Below, piece by piece: positions 52,738-63,210 of a DNA stretch of 64,000 bases; position 1 is the first letter of the stretch, and each line of letters begins with the position of its first letter. The DNA is from Pseudaeromonas sp038247115 (lineage in GTDB: Bacteria > Pseudomonadota > Gammaproteobacteria > Enterobacterales > Aeromonadaceae): the NCBI GenBank assembly GCA_038247115.1, contig JBBRVG010000006.1, positions 9,743 through 73,742 on the forward strand, given 5' to 3'. Made by a program: the position numbers and the translations under genes. Under the pieces are notes generated by a model that was not told the origin of the DNA, did no database searches, and saw nothing but the letters and a program-made list of their open reading frames with translations.

Positions 52738-53130
52738 CACGTCTTCCCTTGATATAAGTGAATGATTGGAGTGGAGCAGGCGCATCATCCAGATGCCGAA
52801 ACCGTTTGCAAATGATTCAGGGCCTATCTGTGCACCAGAACATGCTGTTGGCATAAAGCGCCAACAAATTAATACCCTATCGGAACCCTTGGTCGCATGA
52901 GGCTCCGAACATCCCAAGTGTAGACAATCGCTCAGCAGATGAGAGGAGTAAACACACCGCCAACCTGGGCAATTGCCAGTCATGTCTCAAGGCGGACGAG
53001 AAAGCATGAGTGCGCTAAAAATAGAACACGCAGCATGATATGCGACCGCGAGGCTCGGGAGCTGTAATGCTTAAGGCAATAGACCGCAGCCCTAGTACGG
53101 TGACTGCGGCGCATTATGGTGCCTGATGAT
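52738..53130. other. Intergenic region between second chemoreceptor and recD
   Basis: No gene is supported in these 393 bases. It must contain the chemoreceptor promoter and the 3' end of the recD message; a weak CCGCAG/CTGCGG pairing near 53084-53109 could be the recD terminator but lacks a T-run. Confidence 0.4.
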
Positions 53131-55248
53131 TTATCTGCCCGAGCGCTCAAGCATGGCCGTCAAGCCGCTATTGCGCTCGGTCGGGCGCAGGACAACCCGC
53201 GCCAGCAACTCCTCACTGCCGAATAACGCCAGGCGTTGTTTAGCCCGGGTTACACCGGTATACAGCAGTTCGCGAGTCAGCACCGGGCTATCCTGCTCGG
53301 GCAACACCAGCAGAGTCTGGGCAAACTCCGACCCCTGGGACTTGTGGATGGTCATGGCATAAACGGTCTCATGGGGTGGTAAGCGACTGGGTAAAAGAGC
53401 TCGCAAACCACCATCGGGTTGCTCAAACCACACCTTGAGGCGGCCCGTCTCGTCCGGGAGGCAGAGCCCCATATCACCGTTATAGAGGCCAACCCCGTGA
53501 TCATTGCGCACCACCATCACGGGGCGACCGGCATACCAGTCCCCTTCACGCTGAATCAGCCCTGCCCGTGACAGGGCAAGTTCCAGACGCTGGTTCAGCC
53601 CCGCCACTCCGAATGGACCCTCACGCAGAGCACAGAGGATCTGGAAGCCGTGGAATGCCTTAAACACCTGAGCCACGCCTGCCCCCTCGCGGGCGGCCTT
53701 AAGATAGGTGCCGTAACCGGCCACCCCTTGAGCAATCAGGGTCTCGTAGGCATTCCCCACCCAGGAGTGCAGAGTGATATCGTTAAAGCCCATCCCCCAG
53801 ACTGATTTCACCGCCGCCGCATCTCCGCTATTGCAAGCCCGAGCCAACTGGCCGATGCCTGAATGCTGATCAAAGCGCCAGCTTTTGCTGAGCAGGCAAA
53901 GACTGTCGCGCACCGGGGTACTGGTGGCGGACCCCGACAAGCGGTAGCCGGTTTGACGGGAGAGCCAGGCCGCCAACTCCTGGCTGATACCCTGCTCGAT
54001 AAAGCTGCAGATATCACCGAGCACGGCTCCCGCCTCCACCGAGGCCAGTTGGTCCTTATCACCCAACAAGATCAGCCGGGCATGGGCTGGCAGGGCATCC
54101 AGCAAACGCGCCATCATCGGTAAATCCACCATCGAGGCCTCATCCACCACCAGCAGATCCAGATGCAAGGGGTTGCCCGCATGGTGGCGGAACTGACTGC
54201 GCCCCGGGATCACCCCCAGCAATCGGTGCAGAGTCCCGGCCTCGGTCGGAATAGCATCAATCCACTCAGAGGGGAGATCCAGCGCTTGCAGGGCCGCGCC
54301 AATACTCTCGGTGAGCCGTGCCGCCGCCTTACCCGTGGGGGCCACCAGCCGGATCGTCGGGGCTTTGCCCCCTTGCAGACCTGTCTCTACCAGAATAGCC
54401 AGCAACTTTGCCACCGTAGTGGTCTTGCCGGTACCAGGGCCGCCGGAGATGACGACAAAGGGGCGAGCCACCGCCGTGGCCGCTGCCACTTTCTGGTCAT
54501 TGCAACACAGCACCTCGGGCACCAGTTGATTCAGAGCACCCAGCTCGCTGGCTGAGTTGGCGGAGGCCAGCAAGGCTTCGATGGCGAACCAATCCACCGC
54601 CTCAGGCATCACCAGATCCAGATACTTCTCGATGAAGTGCCGGGCCGAAAAGCTCCCGGCCAGACGAGCCTGGAGCAGAGCGGTCAAGATCAGCTGATAG
54701 TCGCGGGCAAACAGACGCGAAAGCGTCGGCGCTATCTCGGGCCACGGCAGCCCCTCATCAGACCCCCGCTCGCTCAAACGGCGCAAATGGTGGGCCACCC
54801 GTTGCTCGTAATCATGGTAGCGGGTGAGGTAGAGCCGCCCCTGCCTCAACCGCAGTGGCCAGCGGGGACCGGAGGTATCCGACGAATCACTACCTGACTG
54901 CTCGTCATCAGGTTGCTCACTACCGACCAGGTGGCTGGTGGCAAACAGCTTAGGCCAGCAGGCCGGCGCTGGCAGATCGGCCAGCAGCGCCTGGCTCCGC
55001 TGCGGATCCAGCCCAAACGGCCGCAGAGATCCTCCAGCCAGCAAATCGAGCGGCAGGCAGACATGGCCACGCCCCAGCTCATAGCAAACCAGAGCCGCGC
55101 CCAGCACCAGTTCGGGAGTACCGCCCAGATCTGCCACCAGCTTGGCAAATTGCAGATCCAGCTGACGGATCCGCCCCGCCAGTGCTAGCGCTTTCAATCG
55201 TTCGATCATCATTGCGCTGGTCGCCGTGCTGATAATGATACCGCTCAT
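53131..55248 (-). CDS. recD: Exodeoxyribonuclease V subunit RecD
   Basis: The 705-residue 5'-3' helicase subunit has Walker A SGGPGTGKTTT (Lys275), Walker B LLVVDEASMVD, and the late motif YAMTIHKSQGSEF. It starts at a 4-base overlap with the recB stop. With RecB and RecC it resects double-strand ends. Length is somewhat above the E. coli protein (about 608), mostly in the N-terminal and interdomain regions. Confidence 0.95.
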   Translation of the reverse strand: MSGIIISTATSAMMIERLKALALAGRIRQLDLQFAKLVADLGGTPELVLGAALVCYELGRGHVCLPLDLLAGGSLRPFGLDPQRSQALLADLPAPACWPKLFATSHLVGSEQPDDEQSGSDSSDTSGPRWPLRLRQGRLYLTRYHDYEQRVAHHLRRLSERGSDEGLPWPEIAPTLSRLFARDYQLILTALLQARLAGSFSARHFIEKYLDLVMPEAVDWFAIEALLASANSASELGALNQLVPEVLCCNDQKVAAATAVARPFVVISGGPGTGKTTTVAKLLAILVETGLQGGKAPTIRLVAPTGKAAARLTESIGAALQALDLPSEWIDAIPTEAGTLHRLLGVIPGRSQFRHHAGNPLHLDLLVVDEASMVDLPMMARLLDALPAHARLILLGDKDQLASVEAGAVLGDICSFIEQGISQELAAWLSRQTGYRLSGSATSTPVRDSLCLLSKSWRFDQHSGIGQLARACNSGDAAAVKSVWGMGFNDITLHSWVGNAYETLIAQGVAGYGTYLKAAREGAGVAQVFKAFHGFQILCALREGPFGVAGLNQRLELALSRAGLIQREGDWYAGRPVMVVRNDHGVGLYNGDMGLCLPDETGRLKVWFEQPDGGLRALLPSRLPPHETVYAMTIHKSQGSEFAQTLLVLPEQDSPVLTRELLYTGVTRAKQRLALFGSEELLARVVLRPTERNSGLTAMLERSGR

Positions 55249-58200
55249 GCCTCTACCTCATTCAATGCTTGAGAGCCCGGGGCTGGCGGCTCAGAACCTT
55301 CGCTGAACAACTGATCCAACCCCGACACCAGTTCACGACTCGGACGGGTATAGTAGACGCCCCCCTCCGGCATGCCGCGCAGGAACAGATAGAAGACACC
55401 GCCAAAATGCTGGTCGAAGTCATATCCCGGCAGCCGCAGGGTGAGCAGCCGGTGCAGCGCCAACGAATAGAGTTGGTACTGCAGATCGTATCTGTGCTCC
55501 GTCATGGCTCGCTCCAGCGCCGGGCTGTGGTAATCCGCCGGGCTCATGCCGAGGTGGTTGGATTTGTAGTCCAGCAGATACCAACGCCCCTGCCACTCGA
55601 ATACCAAGTCGATAAAGCCCTTCAGCATCCCCTGTACTGTGGCAAAACTGAGCGGTTTGTTGCCTCTTGATAGCGGATCGTGGCGCTGACAGAGCGCCGT
55701 CAGCGCTGGTGCAGTCACCCGGCCCATGGGTAAGAAGAATTCCAGTTCGACCTGCTTGTGGCGAGCATCCAGCTGGCGCAGCCGCAGCGGCGCGCCAGAC
55801 TCGCCCTCTGGCGCGGGAAGCAAGTCGGTATCGAGCACCGCCGCCACCTGCTGTTGTAGCACTGTCACCCAACGACCATCGAAGCCATCCTGGGCCAGCA
55901 GAGCGGCTATATGTCGGGTCAGCTCATCACCGCCCGCACTCGGGAAGTCGATAGTTTCGAACAGGCTGTGCAGCAGGGTGCCGGGGCGCGCGCCCTTCGG
56001 GAAGGTGAAGATGGAGGGCCTTGGCTCTTCCTCTTCGACGATGGGAGCCGAGGCCTCCGGCGTCACTTCGTCATCAAAACCGGGATTGGCCAAGACTCCC
56101 TTACTATGACCGTTACCCTGGGCCGCCAGCCCGGAGTAGGAGCTGATCCACCAATCCCGCTCAAGCCGCCCCGCAAAGTGGCGCACCATGGGCTCCCCAA
56201 GCTGCTCTTGCTCCTGTGACAACGGAGCCGGGCGGGTGAGCGAGGGTTCACCCACTGCCACTCCCGGCAGCGCCTGCGCCAGCTCGGCGAGAGCTGTGGC
56301 CAGGGTAGTCGCATCCCCGGCCTCACCTTTTTGCAACAGATAGCCGATAGCGGTGTGGTGCAGATCAGTCTGCTCCGACTTGCCCGCCCCGGCTCGTACC
56401 GGTGCCAGCCCCAACCAGGTGGCGTAGACGCCCCGGGTCAGCGCCACGTAGAGCAGCCGCAGATCTTCAGCCAGGCGCTCCCGATCCGCGGCCGCCAGCG
56501 CGCTGGCGGCGCCAGTCAAATCGAGGATGGTGTGGTTCTCCCCCTCGCCCGATTCGTGATAGAGCGGAGTCTCGGCAGCGCGGTGGCTGCAGATAAAGGG
56601 CAGGAACACCAGCGGATACTCGAGCCCCTTGGATTTATGGATGGTGACGATCTGCACCAGCTTGCGCTCGGACTCCAGCCGCAGTACCTGCTCCGCATCC
56701 TGACCACAGGGGCGATTCACTGCCTCCCCCAGCCAGCGCAGCAGGGCATACTCCCCATCGAGCTCACTGCTGATCTGTTGTAGCAGCTCGGCCAGATGGA
56801 GGAAGTTGGTCAGCCGTCGCTCGCCATAGGGGCTCGCCAGCATAGATGAAGCGAGATTGCGCCGGTGCAGTAGGGCTCGCAACATGGCCAATACGCCGCG
56901 ACGCTGCCACACAGTACGGTACTCCATAAACTCCTGAACAGCGCTCTCCCACGCCCGCTCGTCCGAAGCAAGGGAGTCCAGAGCCCATGCATCGAGATCA
57001 AACAAACCGGTCGCCAGTGCCGCCCGCAGGCTGCGCTCCTCACTCGGATTCTGGCCGGCATGCAGCAACAGCAGGATCTCCCGCGCCTCCACCTGATCCA
57101 GCACACTTTCACGATTCGACAGATAGACAGAGGCGATAGCAAGCCGCGCCAGCTCCTGCTGGATCAGCCTGCCCTCGGCACCGGTGCGCACCAGCACAGC
57201 GATATCCCCCGCCTTGACCGGCGCATCGCCGATCATCGCCTTGCCCTCACGGGCCAGACTTAGCAGCCGATGGATCTCTGCCGCCGTCACGCGGGCCATC
57301 CGGCTCTGGTAATCCCCCCGGTTGAAGGTGGGCTGACCACCCAGCTGCCAACACTGCAGCACAGGCGCAAACGCGCCTTCAATTACAAGGCTCTCATTTT
57401 TTCCCTTGGCTTCCACCGGCAGGAAGGGGATATCAGCTTCATAGATAAAGGGATCTTTCGCCCGCTGGAACAGACCGTTGACCGCCGCCACCAGAGCACT
57501 GCTGGAGCGCCAGTTGCGGCCAAGAGTGTAGTGGGCACTCACATTTCGCCGCGCCTGAATGTAGGTAAAGATATCGGCACCGCGAAAGCCGTAGATGGCC
57601 TGTTTGGGGTCACCAATCATCAAGAGTGCCGTATCACTGCGACCGCCATAAAGCCGATGGAAGATGCGGTACTGCTGGGGATCTGTATCCTGAAACTCAT
57701 CGATCATGGCGACCCGGTAGCTGGCACGAATGCGCTCGCACAGCCGCTCACCCAGGTTGGAACCGAGTGCCCCGTCGAGATCTTTGAGCAGATCATCGAA
57801 CGACAGTTGATGAGCCTGCTGCTTGCTTAACTGCATCCGCTCGCGCACCACCCGGGCGGCTCGCTGCAGGATCAGATCCCGAATGCCAGGGCGACTGGCC
57901 AGCAGCTCATCGATCTGGCTGAACAGCGGCAAGGTCGGTAGCTCGCCCCCCTTCTTAAGGTTCGCCTCAAGGGTTGCTTGCCCGAAACGCTCCAGATCGG
58001 TGGCCAGGTCATAGCCGCTGGTGGGGTCTTGCGCCCAGTCGCCGATCTTGGTGAGCCAGCCTTCATAGTTTTTGCCGGTGTAGCGGCTGACTTGCCCATC
58101 CGTCTGGCGGCGGATCTCGTCCTGCTGCGCCAGCCACTGCACCTTGACTGCCTCAATGCGGGCCATCGCCGCCTGATGACGCGCGGCCAGTGTCTCATTG

Positions 58201-58895
58201 TCCAGCGCGGGGCGGATCTCCAGCTCGCTATGGTCGAGCCAACTGCTCATATCTCGCAACAAAAGTGCTGGACTGTTCCAGAGAGCACGCACAGCACGGG
58301 CCAGCGTTTCATCCACCGGATAGAACTCGGCGCGCCAGTAGTCACTCACAGCCTGCAGTCTGAGCTGGCTGTCATCGGTCAAGAATTCGGTTTCGAATAA
58401 GGCGCCCGATTCGAAGGCATTTTGCTGCAACATCCGCTGGCAGAAGCCGTGAATGGTAAAAACTGCTGCCTCATCCATCTGCCGCTCAGCGGCTAACAGG
58501 CGTCGGGCAGCCAGCTCATGATCTGCCACCTCGGCCAGTAGACCAACCAACAAAGGATCTTTTTCTTTGTCGGCGACACTGCCACGCAAAAATGCCAGGC
58601 GAGCCTCGTGGATGCGGGCGCGGATCCGTCCCCGCAGCTCGGCGGTGGCCGCTTCGGTAAAGGTCACCACCAGAATTTCGGTCACCGACAGCGGCCGCTC
58701 GTGGGCGCAGGGTTGCCCCACCGGCTCTCCCTCTTCGCCGCCTGGCTCATCTGCTGGCTCAATAAGCGGACCATGGCCCAACAGCAGCCGCAGGTAGAGC
58801 CCGGCTATGGTGTAGGTCTTGCCAGTACCGGCCGAGGCTTCGATCAGTCGTTCACCATGCAGTGGAAAACGCAGCGTATTCAGTGCCTGAGCCAT
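55245..58895 (-). CDS. recB: Exodeoxyribonuclease V subunit RecB
   Basis: The 1216-residue subunit has a UvrD-type helicase (Walker A ASAGTGKT at 20-27; DEFQDTDPQQYRIF; VTIHKSKGLEYPLVFLP) and a C-terminal nuclease domain with LLDYKSNHLG, where Asp1109 and the following Lys are catalytic by family knowledge. It overlaps recC by one base (TAATG) and recD by four, so the three are tightly coupled. Length is close to E. coli RecB. Confidence 0.97.
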   Translation of the reverse strand: MAQALNTLRFPLHGERLIEASAGTGKTYTIAGLYLRLLLGHGPLIEPADEPGGEEGEPVGQPCAHERPLSVTEILVVTFTEAATAELRGRIRARIHEARLAFLRGSVADKEKDPLLVGLLAEVADHELAARRLLAAERQMDEAAVFTIHGFCQRMLQQNAFESGALFETEFLTDDSQLRLQAVSDYWRAEFYPVDETLARAVRALWNSPALLLRDMSSWLDHSELEIRPALDNETLAARHQAAMARIEAVKVQWLAQQDEIRRQTDGQVSRYTGKNYEGWLTKIGDWAQDPTSGYDLATDLERFGQATLEANLKKGGELPTLPLFSQIDELLASRPGIRDLILQRAARVVRERMQLSKQQAHQLSFDDLLKDLDGALGSNLGERLCERIRASYRVAMIDEFQDTDPQQYRIFHRLYGGRSDTALLMIGDPKQAIYGFRGADIFTYIQARRNVSAHYTLGRNWRSSSALVAAVNGLFQRAKDPFIYEADIPFLPVEAKGKNESLVIEGAFAPVLQCWQLGGQPTFNRGDYQSRMARVTAAEIHRLLSLAREGKAMIGDAPVKAGDIAVLVRTGAEGRLIQQELARLAIASVYLSNRESVLDQVEAREILLLLHAGQNPSEERSLRAALATGLFDLDAWALDSLASDERAWESAVQEFMEYRTVWQRRGVLAMLRALLHRRNLASSMLASPYGERRLTNFLHLAELLQQISSELDGEYALLRWLGEAVNRPCGQDAEQVLRLESERKLVQIVTIHKSKGLEYPLVFLPFICSHRAAETPLYHESGEGENHTILDLTGAASALAAADRERLAEDLRLLYVALTRGVYATWLGLAPVRAGAGKSEQTDLHHTAIGYLLQKGEAGDATTLATALAELAQALPGVAVGEPSLTRPAPLSQEQEQLGEPMVRHFAGRLERDWWISSYSGLAAQGNGHSKGVLANPGFDDEVTPEASAPIVEEEEPRPSIFTFPKGARPGTLLHSLFETIDFPSAGGDELTRHIAALLAQDGFDGRWVTVLQQQVAAVLDTDLLPAPEGESGAPLRLRQLDARHKQVELEFFLPMGRVTAPALTALCQRHDPLSRGNKPLSFATVQGMLKGFIDLVFEWQGRWYLLDYKSNHLGMSPADYHSPALERAMTEHRYDLQYQLYSLALHRLLTLRLPGYDFDQHFGGVFYLFLRGMPEGGVYYTRPSRELVSGLDQLFSEGSEPPAPGSQALNEVEA

Positions 58896-61800
58896 TATTT
58901 CAACTCCTCCAGGGTGTGAAGCAGCGGGCTCAGATGTTCGCGGGCCAACGCCTGCAGCTGGCTCATCACCACCTCGTTGAGTTCAGGAAAACAACGGGCG
59001 ACATAAGGATCCTGCCCCTCGCCGATCGCCATATAGCCGCCGTTGAACCGGGTGAGCGCCGCCTTGTCAGCGGCATCGGGTTTGTCCTGAGCCTTCTCGA
59101 TGGCCTTGAGCCAATCCCAGGCCGTCATGGGGAAGAAGGGAAGCGGCCGCTTCATGCCCTGTTCCCAGAGGCTCACAAGTGCAGCCAGCTTGGGCCGGGC
59201 CTCATCGGCGGGGAGTACAGGCAGCCGCCAACTCTGCTTGGCATCCAGCAACAGGGTATCGCCGGGGGTATCGCTCAAGCACAGACAGAGATGCTGGACC
59301 CAGCCCAGCAGCAGATCCTTACCGTTAAAGTTGCCCGGTTTGACCACCAGTGCACGGCCCTGCTGGGTGTCGATCCACCCTTGCAGTTGACCCTGTGCCA
59401 GCGAGATATCGATCTCCACCGCCTGTTTTTCTGCCAGCCACGGACGCAGCCGCTCCGCCAGATGGCCCATCTGCTCATCCAGCTCGTCTAGCAGCAGGCT
59501 GCCGAACCATCCTTGCGGCAGTTGACCGGAGAGGCGCAACCGCTCGCGCCGGATCTCGCTGCTCCCCGCCTTGAGGTGGGAGTCGAGTAGCAGGTCTTTG
59601 AGCTGATAGAGCTGCAGGCCGTCCAACTCGAATGGCTCGCTATCCTCGATGTTGGCCTCGTTCAACTCGAACCAGACCTTGAGGCGGCGATTGAGGAAAT
59701 ACTTGGCGGGCTGACGATAGAAACGCAGCAGTTCGGCCAACTCCAGCCCCTGCTCTCTTCCCCATTCGGGTGGAAGCGGCAGCTCGCCGCTCTGGAAGTT
59801 GGCAGCCCCCAACTGTGGCGTGAGCGCAGGCAACCAGTCGGCGGCATAGGTAAAGAGCCGAGACCCCTCTTCCGGATAGAAGTAGTCGCGGCTGTAGGGG
59901 GTGAGTGGGTGCAGGACTATAAGGTGCTGAAGCAGACGCTTGCCGGAGGACTCGTCCGGCAGATCCTCATCACCCGCCAACACGAAGCCCTGCCGGACAT
60001 AGTCAATTAGTTCGGCCAACAGCACAGAAGGCACCTTCTCGCTGTTATCCTGAGCACTGAACCCCTGATAACTGATATAGAGCCCCTGCTGCGCACTGAG
60101 CAGCGCCTCGAGGAAGAGGTAGCGATCATCATCCCGGCGAGAGCGATCGCCACGGCGGGAAGCAACGGCCATCAGATCGAAGCCCATGGGCGCCAGTGTG
60201 CGCGGGTAGACGCCATCATTCATGCCCAACAGGCAGACCTGCTTGAAGGGGATGGATCGCATCGGCATCAGGGTGCAGAAGTTAACCTGTCCGGCCAGGA
60301 AGCGCTGGCTGGAGCGCGACTCCCCGAGCTCATGACCGAGGTAATCCTGCAATAGTTCCGCCGTGATGGACTGCTCGAAGTGCGCCTCCGAGAGCTTGCC
60401 CTGCCACTCGGCCAGTTCGGTGCGGATCAGTTGCAGCTGACGCTCTTCATCCTCATCGGCGAGATAAAAGCGCTCCAACAACTCGTTGATACAGGCGGTC
60501 CACTCCGGCAGGCTCTGCTCGCGCTGTAGACGCGGCAGGAATTCAGCCAGTGAATCGACAAACCAGGCCAACTTGCCGAGAGCCAAGCCTTGCTGTCCCT
60601 CAATCTCGGCATAGGGCAATATGCTGGCTACAGAGCCATGCTGCCCTGCAATATAGTCAGCGTAGGGCAAGATGCCCGCCACTGGCTCGCCATCCCCCAT
60701 GGCAAAGCCCAGCAGCATACGGCGTAAGCCGAACAGCCAACTGTTGCCGGACATGGGCGGCAGCTCGAAACGCTCCGGGTAGGCATCATCCAATCCCCAG
60801 CGGATCCCGGTCTCCTGCACCCAGAGTCGTAGCTGGTTGAACTCGTCATCATCCAGCTCGAAGCGGCGCAACACGGCAGGCACCTCCAGAATGGAGAGCA
60901 TCTCCCCCGCACCGAAACGGGAATGAGGCAACCGTAGCAGGGCGAGGAAGCTTTGCAGCAGCGGGCTCTCCTGACTCGCAGCCCGATCCGACACCGCAAA
61001 GGGGATCAGGCCCCGTGCGCCAAAGACAGCCTGAATGTAGGGGCCATAGCTGTTCACATCCGGCATCATCACCACCACATCTTTCGGGGTGAGGCTCAAG
61101 TCCTGCTCGAACAGTGCCAGCAGCCGGTCGTGCAACACCTCGAGCTCACGCATGGGACCATGGCAGGCGTGGATCTGCAAAGACCCATCCGCCAAATCGA
61201 TAGGGCTCTTGTGATGGCTGCTGTCGAGATCGACCCGGCCGGCCCCTCGTTCCGCCAGCTCCAGCACATCTTTCTGGATGGCGCGCAGCAAGCTGGCATT
61301 TCCATTCGCATCAAGGTCATCGATATCGACGAAGGCTTCGATCTGCGGCACATCCAGCTCCATCAGCTGGTGCAGATAGTCCCGGCCCAGCTTGCCCATA
61401 GAGGCGAGCAGCGGGTTGGCAGGTCCCTGCAGAGACTCGATATCAGTGCCAGGTTTGAGCTTGTTCGACAGCCGCGCCAGGGTTTTTCTATCCAGCAGAT
61501 CCCCCCAGTAGTAACGGCAGGGATTGGTGACGAAGAGATGAACCTCCACATCCACCCGGCTGCCCAGAGCCAGCAGCGCCTCCACATAGCGAGGCGGCAG
61601 CGCCGAGATGCCGAATACAAATACCCGCTGGGGCAGCGTTCCCGGCAGTTGGGCACTCTTTTGCAACTCGTGGATAAACTCTTCGTAGAGGTTGGCGCGG
61701 TGATAACCGCTCGCGCCAAGCGCCAGAGTGCGAGCCACCAACTCGCGCCACAGTTCGGGCTGCCACTCCTGACCGCTCACATCGGCCAGCTCAAGGCCCA

Positions 61801-62299
61801 ATCCTTTACCCTCTTCCCAGCAGGCGATCCAATCCGGCCGGTAGACCAAATACTGGTCGAACAGATCCGCAATCTTTTGGCAGAGCTGCCACAGACGCAC
61901 CTGCTCAGGATCACGGTGCGGCTCTTGCTGTCTCTCCTGCATACCCGCGCCCCCAAGATAGGCCGCCAGCGGCGCAAAAGCGGGACGAGCGAGCAAAGCG
62001 GGCAGTATGGTCATCAGCTGCCAGCTCATGGTGCCCTTGTTGTAGGGGCTCTGGCGTGGCACATCCGCCAGCACCTGGGTGAACATATCCCAGATAAAGC
62101 TGGCGGGCAGCGGAAAGTCGATATTGGCGGCGATGCCGAATGCCTTGGCCAGCTCCAGCTTGAGCCATTGGGCCATGCCTGGACTCTGCACCAGGATCTG
62201 TTCCTGATCGAAGGGGTGAGACAGCGGAGTCTGCCGGATGCGGCTCACCAGCAACTCTTTGAGCAAATCCAGCTGATTGGAGTGATAGAGGGTAAACAT
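58895..62299 (-). CDS. recC: Exodeoxyribonuclease V subunit RecC
   Basis: The 1134-residue subunit starts MFTLYHSNQLDLLKELL and has ILVQSPGMAQWLKLELA, both typical of RecC; it recognises Chi and splits the strands. AGGAGCTGTCC precedes ATG 62299; the extension to 62425 has no support. It is the first gene of recC-recB-recD. The protease gene ptrA, which lies between recC and recB in E. coli, is absent here. Confidence 0.96.
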   Translation of the reverse strand: MFTLYHSNQLDLLKELLVSRIRQTPLSHPFDQEQILVQSPGMAQWLKLELAKAFGIAANIDFPLPASFIWDMFTQVLADVPRQSPYNKGTMSWQLMTILPALLARPAFAPLAAYLGGAGMQERQQEPHRDPEQVRLWQLCQKIADLFDQYLVYRPDWIACWEEGKGLGLELADVSGQEWQPELWRELVARTLALGASGYHRANLYEEFIHELQKSAQLPGTLPQRVFVFGISALPPRYVEALLALGSRVDVEVHLFVTNPCRYYWGDLLDRKTLARLSNKLKPGTDIESLQGPANPLLASMGKLGRDYLHQLMELDVPQIEAFVDIDDLDANGNASLLRAIQKDVLELAERGAGRVDLDSSHHKSPIDLADGSLQIHACHGPMRELEVLHDRLLALFEQDLSLTPKDVVVMMPDVNSYGPYIQAVFGARGLIPFAVSDRAASQESPLLQSFLALLRLPHSRFGAGEMLSILEVPAVLRRFELDDDEFNQLRLWVQETGIRWGLDDAYPERFELPPMSGNSWLFGLRRMLLGFAMGDGEPVAGILPYADYIAGQHGSVASILPYAEIEGQQGLALGKLAWFVDSLAEFLPRLQREQSLPEWTACINELLERFYLADEDEERQLQLIRTELAEWQGKLSEAHFEQSITAELLQDYLGHELGESRSSQRFLAGQVNFCTLMPMRSIPFKQVCLLGMNDGVYPRTLAPMGFDLMAVASRRGDRSRRDDDRYLFLEALLSAQQGLYISYQGFSAQDNSEKVPSVLLAELIDYVRQGFVLAGDEDLPDESSGKRLLQHLIVLHPLTPYSRDYFYPEEGSRLFTYAADWLPALTPQLGAANFQSGELPLPPEWGREQGLELAELLRFYRQPAKYFLNRRLKVWFELNEANIEDSEPFELDGLQLYQLKDLLLDSHLKAGSSEIRRERLRLSGQLPQGWFGSLLLDELDEQMGHLAERLRPWLAEKQAVEIDISLAQGQLQGWIDTQQGRALVVKPGNFNGKDLLLGWVQHLCLCLSDTPGDTLLLDAKQSWRLPVLPADEARPKLAALVSLWEQGMKRPLPFFPMTAWDWLKAIEKAQDKPDAADKAALTRFNGGYMAIGEGQDPYVARCFPELNEVVMSQLQALAREHLSPLLHTLEELK

Positions 62300-63090
62300 G
62301 GACAGCTCCTGCCAATTCAACAAAGAATGCGAGGGAGGGACGAAGGCGAGTAAAAGATGAACAAGCCCAACCACTTCACAAGAAACGAGATTGTCAGGGA
62401 TCGAGGTGGAAGATGCAAAAGGCACTTATTGCCCGAGGCAAGTTAAGCAGCAGAACATGGCGCTTTACATGAGTTTGACGCAGTATCAGTAATTCACATA
62501 CGTTCACCATATTGGACTGGTCTAGACCCTCACCCACCTTATACTGGCGAGATCCATTGTGTGCCTCACGAGCCACAACACCGAGAGCAGAGGGTACATT
62601 GTCAGGGCTCTTCGGTTCCCCAGACGTCCTACCCGTAGACCACTAATCGCTGAATCGCAGGCTCCCATAGTCCGATTTTGTAGGCCAGAGCGGAGCTATG
62701 ACAGAGATAGCTTGCGCGTATGAGTGTGAGCCATTGGACTAGATCCAATGTTTGAAGTTGGCATTCTGCTCTCAGACAGACAGAGTTAGACAATAGGCGA
62801 TGAGTGTCGATTGCTAGACTACTGATACATTGAGGGCTGGGTGTGAATGGTGATCATCGGGTTAAGATTGAGCGCGAAGGATAACAAGCAATAACTATCT
62901 TTGAAGTCTCGGGTTTCGCTGTTGAAGCGGACGGAGACTCAGTTGATAGCGGTGATATTACCTTCAGGCAGGGGATGAGATCCCAAACCATTGCCATCAA
63001 GGCTCGCTTTGGTATTTCGTAGATTTTCGCTTCATGCGATCGCAGTCAGCGTGTAGGAAGAACTCTTTTTAACGCGGAGACCTCTGTTTA
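62300..63090. other. Gene-poor region between recC and lpp; possible degenerate reading frame
   Basis: No intact gene is supported in about 800 bases. One minus-strand frame from about 62965 to 62525 reads plausibly but is broken by four stop codons (after ITAIN, SMYQ, SPIV and KLSLS); between stops it contains RLGNRRALTMYPLLSVLWL. It may be a decayed coding sequence or a spacer that only looks coding. The recC promoter must lie in its left part. Lower GC than the rec genes. Confidence 0.35.
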
Positions 63091-63100
63091 ATTACTTAGA

Positions 63101-63136
63101 GGTTTTAAAACAAAGGAGGGGTAACCCCCTCCTTTG
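63101..63136 (-). terminator. Terminator of lpp
   Basis: On the minus strand an 11-bp stem CAAAGGAGGGG/CCCCTCCTTTG with a short loop is followed by TTTTAAAA. It lies about 75 bases after the lpp stop codon, leaving a long 3' untranslated region. Confidence 0.8.
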
Positions 63137-63210
63137 GCACCCTAGATAACTCATTATTACCCGAAGATATTAACTCGCTAGGCTAGGACTTATACGACTC
63201 TCGTCGCACA

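Noticed and set aside
50758..52983. Longer start (741 residues) for the second chemoreceptor
   Set aside because: The extra 82 residues are Cys-rich and unlike any receptor N-terminus; the ATG at 52737 aligns with the start of the paralogue and has a ribosome-binding site.
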